DNA of 21,436 nt from an uncultured Lentisphaeria bacterium. GTDB lineage: Bacteria; Verrucomicrobiota; Lentisphaeria; Oligosphaerales; Oligosphaeraceae. The stretch's first letter is position 1; each line of letters opens with the position of its first letter. The notes under the pieces are model-generated. The model was not told the DNA's origin. It was given only the letters and a program-made list of their open reading frames with translations, and searched no databases. The stretch spans positions 1-21,436 of the forward strand of contig CAKUJM010000046.1 of the NCBI GenBank assembly GCA_934661755.1, given 5' to 3'. The translations under genes and the position numbers were made by a program. Positions 1 to 7,311 of this stretch are shown here, one piece after another.

Positions 1-112
1 CGCATGGACGCACGTCAAGCCCGACGCCAACCCCTCCGGCGCTGTCGCGCCACCTCCCCTTGCAGGGGAGGCTTTTCCTGTCGTGAAAACGTGAGCGCGG
101 TTTTTTTACCGC
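1..112 (-). repeat. Family-A multi-hairpin repeat, left-end copy
   Basis: This is the reverse complement of the unit arrayed at 20864-21328. It contains the same hairpin (CCTCCCCTTGCAGGGGAGG, 7-bp stem, at about 54-72), the GGCGC/GCGCC hairpin next to it, and the conserved tail. It shares two diagnostic variants with the last full unit at the right end (21218-21328): 'cgacaggaaaag' instead of 'cgacaagaaaag', and 'gggcttgacgtg' instead of 'gggcatgacgtg'. It is cut by the window edge. Short open frames across it are only translations of the repeat. Confidence 0.85.
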
Positions 113-150
113 CATGCACGACGGCACGTCATGACCGGCGCCACCCCCCC
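113..150 (-). repeat. Partial family-A repeat unit
   Basis: The sequence ccatgcacgacggcacgtca and the following bases match the tail module of family A (hairpin GCATGACG/CGTCGTGC with one G-U pair) in minus orientation. After about position 150 similarity fades into C-rich sequence, so the unit is truncated or strongly diverged. Confidence 0.7.
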
Positions 151-183
151 AGCCTCCCCAAAAGCCCCCATCCGCCCTCGTTC

Positions 184-326
184 CCTCGCGCGCGCGCGTC
201 AGCCTTATAGGTGGGCCATATATCCCCCGCCCGACCACCCAGCCTTAAGCTAACCGCCCCGCACGGCATTGCCAGCCGCAAGCGCCATAATCCCCAAAAG
301 TGTGCGATTGGCAGACACTTTACAAA
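184..326. repeat. Diverged family-B repeat with invariant 32-bp core
   Basis: This 143-bp stretch aligns over its whole length with the 150-bp copies at 8399-8548 and 8737-8887. All start with CCTCGCGCGC, then share GGTGGG, ATCCCCC, CCACCC, GCA(C/T)TGCCA and AATCC blocks. The body is clearly diverged, yet the last 32 bp (295-326) are identical to the other two copies. That core holds an inverted repeat AAAGTGT / ACACTTT around an 11-nt loop. It lies 41 nt downstream of the araC-type stop codon. Confidence 0.75.
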
Positions 327-366
327 ACGGGTGGTGAGTGACGTCTGTCCAGTCTGCCCATTCTGT

Positions 367-1227
367 TCAGGGTCGCATTCCACATCCACGATGGCGGTAG
401 GCTCGCGGGGAGACGCCGGCTTCACGGGAAAAGAATCGACTGAAGGCATAGATCGACCCATAGCCACAGCGGCGGGCGATCTCTCCGATCGGCAACGTAG
501 TCTCCTCCAGTAGCCGTCGGGCGCCAGTGAGGCGTTGTCTGATAAGATATTCGCCCAGGGGCATCCCCATTTCCTGCCGGAAACGCCAGCGCAAATGGCT
601 GGCGGAGAGTCCGGAATATTCCGCCAGTTCCTTGATTGACACCGGTTGCACCAGCTCTTGGTTGACCCGGCGGAGCACCCGGGTTACCGGCGGCGAGAGC
701 GACGGCAATTTTCTGCTCACCGGGGTTCGTCCCAGCTCGCACAGCAAAAGAACCAGTTCAAAGAGTGCCGCCAAGGTGTCTCCGGAGAGGTAGCAGTCGA
801 CCAGCTGGCTGATATGGCGCGATGCATTTTCCGTCAGGAGCATGACGGAATCCGGCGGCAGATAGCCCTCGTTGCCTTCGGCTTCAAAGGCGATGATCAG
901 CCGATCGCAATGAGGGTTTTTCTCGGGCATGCTCCGTTGGATGAATGGATGCACCAGCAATGCCTCCCCCGGCATCAACTGAATCGCGGAGTCCGCCACT
1001 CGGAATTCCATGGGAATCGTCGGCAAAATCAACATATAACGGGTGCTGATGATAGTCTTCTCATGCGGATAGTCGTGAAAAAAAATCAGGATGCTGGCCG
1101 GAAGCCGGAATCCGTCAGCGACGGTTCGCCCCTGAAAGTAGTTTTCGGGATTCGGAATGGTCCTCGCTTTTGTTTCCCAATCGATCATTTTCATCACTTT
1201 TGTTAAAACTATAATCATTCTGGCCAT
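367..1227 (-). CDS. AraC-family transcriptional regulator
   Basis: A DNA-binding regulator of about 286 residues. The N-terminal part (roughly residues 20-150) looks like a cupin-type effector-sensing domain, with the beta-strand-rich stretch around MPGEALLVHPF. The C-terminal part has the two helix-turn-helix motifs of the AraC/XylS family: the first at about 196-221 (SIKELAEYSGLSASHLRWRF) and the second at about 246-270 (IGEIARRCGYGSIYAFSRFF). Such proteins usually sense sugars or related ligands and control neighbouring catabolic genes. Its divergent neighbour is a decayed GH13 amylase-like gene, so it may have lost its original target. The hydrolase-esterase cluster beyond it is another possible target. 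The start is uncertain: ATG at 1227, 1218, 1194 or 1188 are all in frame and none has a convincing Shine-Dalgarno. The family assignment is firm; the ligand is unknown. Confidence 0.9.
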   Translation of the reverse strand: MARMIIVLTKVMKMIDWETKARTIPNPENYFQGRTVADGFRLPASILIFFHDYPHEKTIISTRYMLILPTIPMEFRVADSAIQLMPGEALLVHPFIQRSMPEKNPHCDRLIIAFEAEGNEGYLPPDSVMLLTENASRHISQLVDCYLSGDTLAALFELVLLLCELGRTPVSRKLPSLSPPVTRVLRRVNQELVQPVSIKELAEYSGLSASHLRWRFRQEMGMPLGEYLIRQRLTGARRLLEETTLPIGEIARRCGYGSIYAFSRFFSREAGVSPRAYRHRGCGMRP

Positions 1228-1246
1228 TATCGCCCGGGAAAACCCA

Positions 1247-1255
1247 TGCTATAAT
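1247..1255 (+). promoter_or_regulatory. Extended -10 promoter facing the GH13 relic
   Basis: TGCTATAAT is a perfect extended -10 element (TGN-TATAAT). It reads toward the GH13 pseudogene about 40 nt downstream. The -35 position (about 1227-1232, TTATCG) is poor, as is common for extended -10 promoters. The region also separates the pseudogene from the divergent regulator gene, where an AraC-type operator would be expected. Sequence match only. Confidence 0.45.
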
Positions 1256-1295
1256 ATACAGCGCTTCAAGCACAAAACAGAGGTTTTCGCCATAG

Positions 1296-1804
1296 AATGT
1301 CCCACCGAAAACGCTACTGGACGGCAGCGTCGTCTATCAAATTCTACTGCGTAGCTTCACGCTTGACGGCACATTGGCCGCAGCAGAAAGATTGCTGCCG
1401 CATATTGCCTCCCTTGGCATCGATATCGTCTATCTTTGTCCGGTAGTTTTGGCGGATGCGGATGTCGGCATTCGCTTTTCAGCAATCGATTAACCGGCAA
1501 GAACTTAGTAGTGGATTGGCCACGCGGGGCAATCCCGGAGGGCAAGGAGCGGATGCAATTGATTGGCAAGTTGATTGAATTGCGTCGCAGCTGCCGCGCT
1601 TTGCAGCGTGGCGAGACAATCAAGATTGACAATAGCACGCCAAAGCAGGTAATATCATATCTACGCCGCACTCCGGAGGAAACGATGCTGATAGCGATCA
1701 ATTTGAGCGACGATCCTGCGAAAACGGAGCTGGCTGTTTCCGGAGCAAAAATCCCGGCAGTTCTGCCGCCGGGTGGCTGGCTCGCCAGACACATCCAGGT
1801 CTAA
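1296..1804 (+). pseudogene. GH13 alpha-amylase-like gene, internally deleted remnant
   Basis: Two pieces of one glycoside hydrolase family 13 gene remain. The first, in the frame starting at 1296, reads ...DGSVVYQILLRSFTLDGTLA... then LPHIASLGIDIVYLCPVV. This is the start of the alpha-amylase barrel (strand 1, helix, strand 2), and it ends at a TAA at 1491-1493. The second, in another frame (about 1511-1804), reads WPRGAIPEGKERMQLIGKLI, ELRRSCRALQRGE, then MLIAINLSDD, and ends at TAA 1802-1804. It matches the last barrel helix and the C-terminal beta domain. The middle of the barrel, with the catalytic Asp/Glu/Asp, is missing. The start is also damaged: the ATG at 1297 is out of frame with the first piece, which has a TAG just upstream at 1293. 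So there are at least a large deletion and frame breaks. A promoter-like and a terminator-like signal still flank it. Decay is certain; the exact subfamily is not. Confidence 0.8.
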
Positions 1805-1828
1805 GCCGGTCGGCAGGCCATGGCCTGA

Positions 1829-1878
1829 CCCCGCGAAGGGGGAGTATCCACTCCCACATTCACGGGGACAGTTTTTTC
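1829..1878 (+). terminator. Intrinsic terminator after the GH13 relic
   Basis: An outer stem CCCCG (1829-1833) / CGGGG (1863-1867) encloses an inner perfect hairpin GGGAGT-ATCC-ACTCCC. TTTTTT follows at 1872-1877, on the plus strand. It is preceded by a 14-bp palindrome CAGGCCATGGCCTG at about 1815-1828. The structure also lies directly past the stop codon of the convergent minus-strand hydrolase at 1881 and could mark the end of both transcripts. Confidence 0.6.
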
Positions 1879-1880
1879 TT

Positions 1881-4800
1881 CTACTTCACGACAATCAGGG
1901 GGACATCCAGCAACCCGCTGGGGACCAGCCGGCGTTCTGGTACATCATAGCAGCAGAACTGCCCGGACCCGGTCCAATTTGGCCAGGTGGGTTCGCAGTA
2001 GAATGGTCCGCAGACATTGCGCCTGGACCCGAAGACGGTGATCTCGATGGTATTGAGTCCGGCCTTGAGCCCCTCCAGCGGGCAACGGTATGGTGGCCAC
2101 GGCAACAACTTCATTTCGCCGTCATTGACCTTCACGCCAAGGCAGGCGCCACGCCATTGGCCCATCTCGATGGCGAACTGGTGCTTGAGTCCCTTCTTCA
2201 TCAGCTTGAAGGAGCATCGGTAAACCACATCGCCGGAGTAATTCGGCAATCCCTGGTTGCACCAATCTCCGACATGCAGATGATCCGGCAATGCGGTCAT
2301 GGTTCGCATGCCCCGCACCCCGAAATTGCCGCGCAGGAAGATCGCCTCCAGCCCCGGCAAGGCAGCGTGGTAGGCGGACTTCAGCGTCAGCCGGTTGATG
2401 CCAATCCGGAGCACTGATGCGGGGACTTTGAGGCACTGCAACGATGGGTCGAACCATTCGCCAACCGGCGTGTTGTCGATGGACACGCCATTTAGGGTGA
2501 TGGCATAGAGCTCCGGATTCTCAATCACCAGCTGGAGATCTTCCTGCGGCAGCGCCTCGCAATCGAAGGTATAGTCCAAGGTCAGATCCAGCATCTTGGC
2601 CGGCCGCTTGCCTTCCGAAGTCAGCCATGGCTGGCACATGGACTCGCCGCGGCGCTCGACACCAAGGATATCGCGCAAATCGCGATCGACCTTTAGGATG
2701 TATTGCACTTCCTTATGATCGATGCGGCGGCCATCGGGGGCGATGACGGAATATGCGGCATGGTCAAGCACCATCGCGTTGGGTTCGCTCAAGGCGTATT
2801 CGAAGCAGTGACCCAGATCAAAAACATCAGATTCCCCTTCATCCACGCCGGACACCTTCTTCTCCGCTTGGGCGATCGGTTTTTCGGTGGCGATGAACAG
2901 CATGCTTTCCAATGGCGACAGGCTGAAGCCGTCCAGGAAGAAGCTGACTTCGGATTTCTTGCCCGCGGACTTTTCCGCCTGTCCGACCAGGGTGATCTTG
3001 CCGGTCATTTGATCGACCTTGTAGAGATAGCGAGCCTTGCCGACGCCGTTCCAGAGGAGGGATACGTCGTCATAGGAGATCTCGCGGTTGACCGCACGAT
3101 CGCAGTCATGCCAATCGCGGGGGTGTTCCATTGCGGTATTGACCAGGAAAAGTGCCTGATAGTCGCCGGCCTGGCGGACCTGGCAGAAGATCGCACGCCC
3201 CTCCTGATCTCCCTTGCGGTCGGTGCTGATCTCGATCCGGCAATTGCCCTTCTGGAGCGCCTTGAGCAGCCCCTTGAGGGTTGTTTTATGGAAGGCCTTG
3301 CGGTAGCGTCTGGCCACTTCGGCATTTTCCTGTCCATCAAGATGGGCGGGCGCATCATCCAGGAAGTATACAGCGCCGCCGGCAGCGGCAAACTTCTCCA
3401 GCAATTCGAGGGTAGTCGCACGAATTGTCTCCATTGGCGGCAGAATGACGGTGCTATAGCGTGCCACGCCGACTTGGAATCGCGGTCCCTTGTCCCAGAG
3501 TTCCTCCTCCGGAAGGGGTGCAGTCACTGAGGAATAACGCGGAAGCATGTCCTCGCAACCATAATCGAAGTCGAGGTGGTTACCCAGCAGCATGTTCCGC
3601 AGATCTACCTGATGGCGATTGCAGTAATCCTGATGTTCCTTGTCACTGGGGTTCGGGCGGTATCCCCACATTGACTCAATGGGGTTGATCACCAGTATGT
3701 CGCGCACTTCCTTGGCGGGATCGAGAATGGCGCGCTGGCGGGCGAAGTAGTCCTCGACCGCGCTGTAATGCGGCCACCAGCTGGATTGGAAGGAAATGCT
3801 GGCGGGGTAGTCGCGCTTGGCCTCGCCGCGCATCGAGTACCACGCCAGGTGCTGGACGCGGAAGTTGATCCCCAGCACCTGCAGCCAGTCACCCAGCGCC
3901 TTATGGCCGGCAAATCCGAAATCCCAGCCGGTGCAGCCATAGACTTCGCAGAGACGGTTGGGGCGATCGAGCTGATGCGCCACAGACGAGCATTGCTTGG
4001 CGGTATCGATATGATCGGAGTGCTCGGTGAGCAAGTCAATGCCGGGGAGCTGCTGGAACTCATAGAAGCGCATGGCGTCGCCAATGGCGGCGCGCTGGGT
4101 GATCATGTCATCCTCATAGAGGGCATGGCCCGTGAACTCCAGGTGATTCTTTTCGCACCATTCTCCGATCTGCTGCGCGAAAGCCGCTGTAAACAAGTCG
4201 GTGCAGAGGCGATAATAGTCATAGCGCGCAGTTGAGAAGTCATTTCCCGGGATATTGAAGAACAACTCGGGGAGATGCTCCACGAGGTCGTAGCCGTAGC
4301 GTTCCTTGAATTTCACCGGCAAGCACGAGGTCCACGGCCGCTGGTCACGAATTCCCATGACGTTGCCATAGCTGGGTTCGTCCGTGAAGATGCCGGGGAT
4401 GGCCTTGCCGAACTCTTGACCGCATTCGCGCTTGTACTTCTCGTGGGTCTCCGCGATGAATTTCCCCACCGCATCCGGATTCATGGTATCCAGATAGGTC
4501 TGGCCGTTGTACCACGAAGACGGAGCCATTTCGGCCTCGAAGAAGGCAACCAGCATGCGTCCCTGCGGGGCCTTCTTCGGCAATGACGGGAGTGCTTTGA
4601 AGTCTTCGCCATCGAGCACCTGCGGATTGGAGTCATCCACTTTCGCGCTATAGTACTGGCCGATTTGATGTGGAGCCGCAAGGGCTGCGACCCTCGTCTC
4701 GATATCCGCTGCGCATTTCCCCCAGACGCAGTGCAGGAAGCGCTGGCGGTACTTGTGATCCTTGGTAACCAATCCGCCGGCGGCGCCGGATGGCCAGCGG

Positions 4801-5066
4801 TCTTCATCGTAGAGCCAGGCGTACATCCCCTGTTTTTCAGCCTCGTCACGACATGCGTCAATGCACTCGAACCACTTCTTGCCAAGGTACGGGGTTGCCA
4901 TGCCAACCCGCGAATGCATGAAGAATCCGCCCATCCCCATTTGCTTGAAGATGCGGATCTGCCGACGCAGCTCCTCGGGATCGAGCTTGCTGTTCCAGGC
5001 CCAGAAGGGCGCCCCACGCAGTTCGGCACCCGGTGCGGAGAGTGATTTTAGGGCTTCATTAAGCAT
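1881..5066 (-). CDS. Large glycoside hydrolase, GH106-like (putative alpha-L-rhamnosidase-type)
   Basis: A 1061-residue enzyme expected to hydrolyse glycosidic bonds in plant- or host-derived oligosaccharides. Visible landmarks: PFWAWN at 20-25, GMGGFFMHSRVG at 44-55, WLYDEDRWPSGAAGG at 84-98, FTDEPSYGN at 227-235, then EFTGHALYEDD and later CEVYGCTGWDFGF, YSMRGEAKRDYP and SSWWPHY. This order of motifs is typical of the GH106-like (beta/alpha)8 enzymes; the acidic residues in TDEP and CEVYG are candidate catalytic groups (inference). The last ~200 residues look like a beta-sandwich sugar-binding module (NYSGDVVYRCSF, then LKAGLNTIEITVFGSRRN). No signal peptide is seen, so a cytoplasmic location is likely. 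The start is placed at ATG 5066 (MLNEALKSL) with AAAGG about 11 nt upstream; the longer open frame would overlap the upstream esterase gene in another frame. It lies 103 nt downstream of that gene, and the pair is probably co-transcribed. Substrate is not provable from sequence. Confidence 0.8.
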   Translation of the reverse strand: MLNEALKSLSAPGAELRGAPFWAWNSKLDPEELRRQIRIFKQMGMGGFFMHSRVGMATPYLGKKWFECIDACRDEAEKQGMYAWLYDEDRWPSGAAGGLVTKDHKYRQRFLHCVWGKCAADIETRVAALAAPHQIGQYYSAKVDDSNPQVLDGEDFKALPSLPKKAPQGRMLVAFFEAEMAPSSWYNGQTYLDTMNPDAVGKFIAETHEKYKRECGQEFGKAIPGIFTDEPSYGNVMGIRDQRPWTSCLPVKFKERYGYDLVEHLPELFFNIPGNDFSTARYDYYRLCTDLFTAAFAQQIGEWCEKNHLEFTGHALYEDDMITQRAAIGDAMRFYEFQQLPGIDLLTEHSDHIDTAKQCSSVAHQLDRPNRLCEVYGCTGWDFGFAGHKALGDWLQVLGINFRVQHLAWYSMRGEAKRDYPASISFQSSWWPHYSAVEDYFARQRAILDPAKEVRDILVINPIESMWGYRPNPSDKEHQDYCNRHQVDLRNMLLGNHLDFDYGCEDMLPRYSSVTAPLPEEELWDKGPRFQVGVARYSTVILPPMETIRATTLELLEKFAAAGGAVYFLDDAPAHLDGQENAEVARRYRKAFHKTTLKGLLKALQKGNCRIEISTDRKGDQEGRAIFCQVRQAGDYQALFLVNTAMEHPRDWHDCDRAVNREISYDDVSLLWNGVGKARYLYKVDQMTGKITLVGQAEKSAGKKSEVSFFLDGFSLSPLESMLFIATEKPIAQAEKKVSGVDEGESDVFDLGHCFEYALSEPNAMVLDHAAYSVIAPDGRRIDHKEVQYILKVDRDLRDILGVERRGESMCQPWLTSEGKRPAKMLDLTLDYTFDCEALPQEDLQLVIENPELYAITLNGVSIDNTPVGEWFDPSLQCLKVPASVLRIGINRLTLKSAYHAALPGLEAIFLRGNFGVRGMRTMTALPDHLHVGDWCNQGLPNYSGDVVYRCSFKLMKKGLKHQFAIEMGQWRGACLGVKVNDGEMKLLPWPPYRCPLEGLKAGLNTIEITVFGSRRNVCGPFYCEPTWPNWTGSGQFCCYDVPERRLVPSGLLDVPLIVVK

Positions 5067-5110
5067 GATGGTAGATACCTTTTGGAAATTGTATTCGAAC
5101 CATGAAGGTT

Positions 5111-5156
5111 GGGGGGCTGGAGGGGCAAAACGGCTCCCGTTTGCCTCCAGCCCCCC
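5111..5156 (-). other. Strong intergenic hairpin between esterase and hydrolase genes
   Basis: GGGGGGCTGGAGG (5111-5123) pairs perfectly over 13 bp with CCTCCAGCCCCCC (5144-5156). GCAAA/TTTGC pairing is possible inside the loop. No T-run follows on either strand, so it does not look like a classical terminator. A role in mRNA stability or in setting different expression of the two genes is possible (inference). Confidence 0.7.
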
Positions 5157-5169
5157 TGTCTGCCTCCGT

Positions 5170-7185
5170 TTACCGGAAGGCACGTTCGTAGTCGATGGCA
5201 TCGGAGCGGAACGGCTCGGCCGGCAATCCGGCGCCATTGACCAGGTTGACATTGCAGAAACCCATGAACGCGTAGCGCACCGCTTCGAACTCGGAGCACA
5301 CGGGGGCACTCACCACAATGGTCCTGCCATCGATCACCGCGTCCGCTGGGACGACGACGCCATTGCGGCTCACTACGGCAAAGCCCTTCGGCGGCTGCCC
5401 GTCGGTGGTCGTCAGCCCCTCGGCGTAGTCAAGGAAGATCCGGGCGCTCTTGCCTTCACGGCGCCAGCCGGCAAACCGCGGCCCTTCGGCTTTGACATCC
5501 ATGCCGTAGGTATGGGCTTCTGCCCACAGCGCCAGTCGGGCGCCTACAGTCTGCTTGTCGCGGGGATGGATGTCGGAGTGGTTTCCGGCATCGAAGATGC
5601 AAGCCATGCCGACATTGCGCATGCGGTCGCGTACCGCGGCCTGGATTTCGCGGGTGACAGCATACGGGACGTAATACGGCATGGTGTCCGGAAGCTTTTC
5701 AAAAAGCGCATCCGACAGCGGCGTTTCGGGAGAATGCTGTTCGAAGGATGCCAGCTGGACGATGATGAACGGCATCTCGCAATCCCGCCACAGTTCGCGG
5801 ACGCCCTCGATGAGCATTTTATGCTGTTTGTAGTATGCCTGGGTGCCGTTGTTGTTGCATCCCTGGTACCAGATCATGCCGCGGATCGCGTAGCGCCGGA
5901 AGCAATAGAGCATGGCATTGTAGAGGGTGCACGGGTAGTTCGCACTTTCCTTGGTGATCATGAGATTGAACGGCGGATCGGGACGATGGCAGAAATCCGC
6001 AGGGAGAGTGGAGACGGTCTTCACCATCAGGCTGCCGGGGACAACGGCGGCGGCGATTCCGCCGCCACCGGTGATGCGCAAAGAGGCCAGGTTCACCTCG
6101 CCGATCCCCAGATGGTCATCGACGACAACTGTCAGGATATTGCGGCCGGCATGGAGGACACCGGCCTTGATGGCATATGTGCGCACCGACGACCAGTAAT
6201 CCGGCGTCCCGACGCCCGTTGAGCCGATTTCCACGCCATTGACGAAAGTGCGGTCGCAATCATTGGCCACCATTCCCTGCAGGGTCATTTCCCGGCCGGC
6301 GGCCTCCGCAGGCACCTCGATGACAGCGCGCACCGCATACCGCCCCGGCCGGGGCAATGCGGCGACATTTGCGTCTCCGTTGCACAACGCCCAGGATGAC
6401 TCGTCCGGCAGCTCTTCGCCGAGCCACTCCGCAGGGCATTCACCGCACGCCTCGTCGAATTTATCGCACCAGCTGACCAGCGGGCCAATGCCATTGGACC
6501 ACAGCTTGCGGACATTTTCCTCGTCGGCCTTCGCCTCCTCCGGCAGGGTGTATTTGTATTCGGTATATTCCAGCCAGTGGTTGCGGACGAATTGATCATG
6601 GCTGATCCAGGCATTGATGTCGGTTCCGCCCCAGGAAGTGGAGATCAGGCCGATCGGAATGCCGAGATCCTGATGGAGCTTGCGGCCGAAGAAATAGGCG
6701 CAGGCGGAGAAGCTGCGGACATTCTCCGGAGTGCAGGTTTTCCATTCGCCGGCATGGACGTCGTCGATCACGGCCTCCGGGGACATCCGCCTCAGATTGG
6801 TGAAGTCGAAGAGCCGGATCGCAGGGAAATTGGCCGCGGCGCATTCCGCATCGGCATTCTTGGTGCGCCAGAATGGCCCTTCGCTGTTCATCGGCATTTC
6901 CATGTTGGACTGCCCGGAGCACAGCCAGACCTCGCCAACCAGCAGGTCGCTGAGGGTGACGCTCTGGCTGCCGTCGCTCACTACGAGCTCGTACGGCCCG
7001 CCGGCAGCCATGGATGGGAAGGTGACGGACCAGGTTCCGTCTTCGGCCGCCTGTGCGGTCGCCTCGCAACCGGCGAATTGCGCCTTCACCGACGCGAGTG
7101 CGCAGGCGCCATGACCGGAGAAGACAATCGGGCGCTCCCGCTGGAGCACCGCATGGGATGAAAAGACCTTGTAAAGGGAAAGCAT
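5170..7185 (-). CDS. SASA-domain carbohydrate acetylesterase (sialate O-acetylesterase family)
   Basis: A 671-residue SGNH-fold esterase that removes O-acetyl groups from sugars. It begins directly with the family N-terminus (VFSSHAVLQRERPIVFSGHG) without a signal peptide. The nucleophile motif GQSNMEMP lies at 91-98 (Ser93). STSWGGTDINAW and GMIWYQGCNNNG are further family blocks. The Asp/His motif SDIHP lies at about 537-541 (Asp538, His540). Between about 230 and 370 is an inserted beta-sandwich-like region (RYAVRAVIEVPAEAAGREMT, then DRTFVNGVEIGST), as in many family members. In polysaccharide-degrading clusters these enzymes act on plant-type acetylated sugars more often than on sialic acid, and there is no sialidase here. 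The gene is 126 nt downstream of dus and 103 nt upstream of the GH106-like gene, so it probably works with that hydrolase. ATG 7185 has only a weak ribosome binding site. Confidence 0.9.
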   Translation of the reverse strand: MLSLYKVFSSHAVLQRERPIVFSGHGACALASVKAQFAGCEATAQAAEDGTWSVTFPSMAAGGPYELVVSDGSQSVTLSDLLVGEVWLCSGQSNMEMPMNSEGPFWRTKNADAECAAANFPAIRLFDFTNLRRMSPEAVIDDVHAGEWKTCTPENVRSFSACAYFFGRKLHQDLGIPIGLISTSWGGTDINAWISHDQFVRNHWLEYTEYKYTLPEEAKADEENVRKLWSNGIGPLVSWCDKFDEACGECPAEWLGEELPDESSWALCNGDANVAALPRPGRYAVRAVIEVPAEAAGREMTLQGMVANDCDRTFVNGVEIGSTGVGTPDYWSSVRTYAIKAGVLHAGRNILTVVVDDHLGIGEVNLASLRITGGGGIAAAVVPGSLMVKTVSTLPADFCHRPDPPFNLMITKESANYPCTLYNAMLYCFRRYAIRGMIWYQGCNNNGTQAYYKQHKMLIEGVRELWRDCEMPFIIVQLASFEQHSPETPLSDALFEKLPDTMPYYVPYAVTREIQAAVRDRMRNVGMACIFDAGNHSDIHPRDKQTVGARLALWAEAHTYGMDVKAEGPRFAGWRREGKSARIFLDYAEGLTTTDGQPPKGFAVVSRNGVVVPADAVIDGRTIVVSAPVCSEFEAVRYAFMGFCNVNLVNGAGLPAEPFRSDAIDYERAFR

Positions 7186-7230
7186 GACCGTTAGTTTATG
7201 GATTAAGGATTCAAACGACTCAAAACGAAG

Positions 7231-7310
7231 CCTGAATGGCGTGGAGATGGCTCTTTTTGCGCCACGGCTACTTGTTATGGCGCAAAATTCCCCTGCTGCA
7301 TGGATTCAGG
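7231..7310. repeat. Nested, co-centred inverted repeat between dus and the esterase gene
   Basis: The outer arms CCTGAAT (7231-7237) and ATTCAGG (7304-7310) share a centre with the inner perfect 10-bp arms TTTTGCGCCA (7255-7264) and TGGCGCAAAA (7278-7287). Partial complementarity lies between the two arm sets. On the minus strand it starts 1 nt after the dus stop codon and ends about 45 nt before the esterase ATG. It could be a large stem-loop at the dus mRNA end, an operator, or a small palindromic element. T-run evidence for termination is weak. Confidence 0.6.
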
Positions 7311-7311
7311 A

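Noticed and set aside
1357..1794. Minus-strand open frame of 145 codons
   Set aside because: It is antisense to the GH13 remnant, whose two pieces are recognisable on the plus strand. It has no family features of its own.
5067..5309. N-terminal extension of the GH106-like protein by 81 residues
   Set aside because: It would overlap the 3' end of the esterase gene in another frame, has low-complexity composition, and passes through the strong hairpin. The conserved family sequence starts after MLNEALKSL.
4861..6222. Open frame of 453 codons on the plus strand
   Set aside because: It is antisense to the hydrolase and esterase genes and has no recognisable domain.
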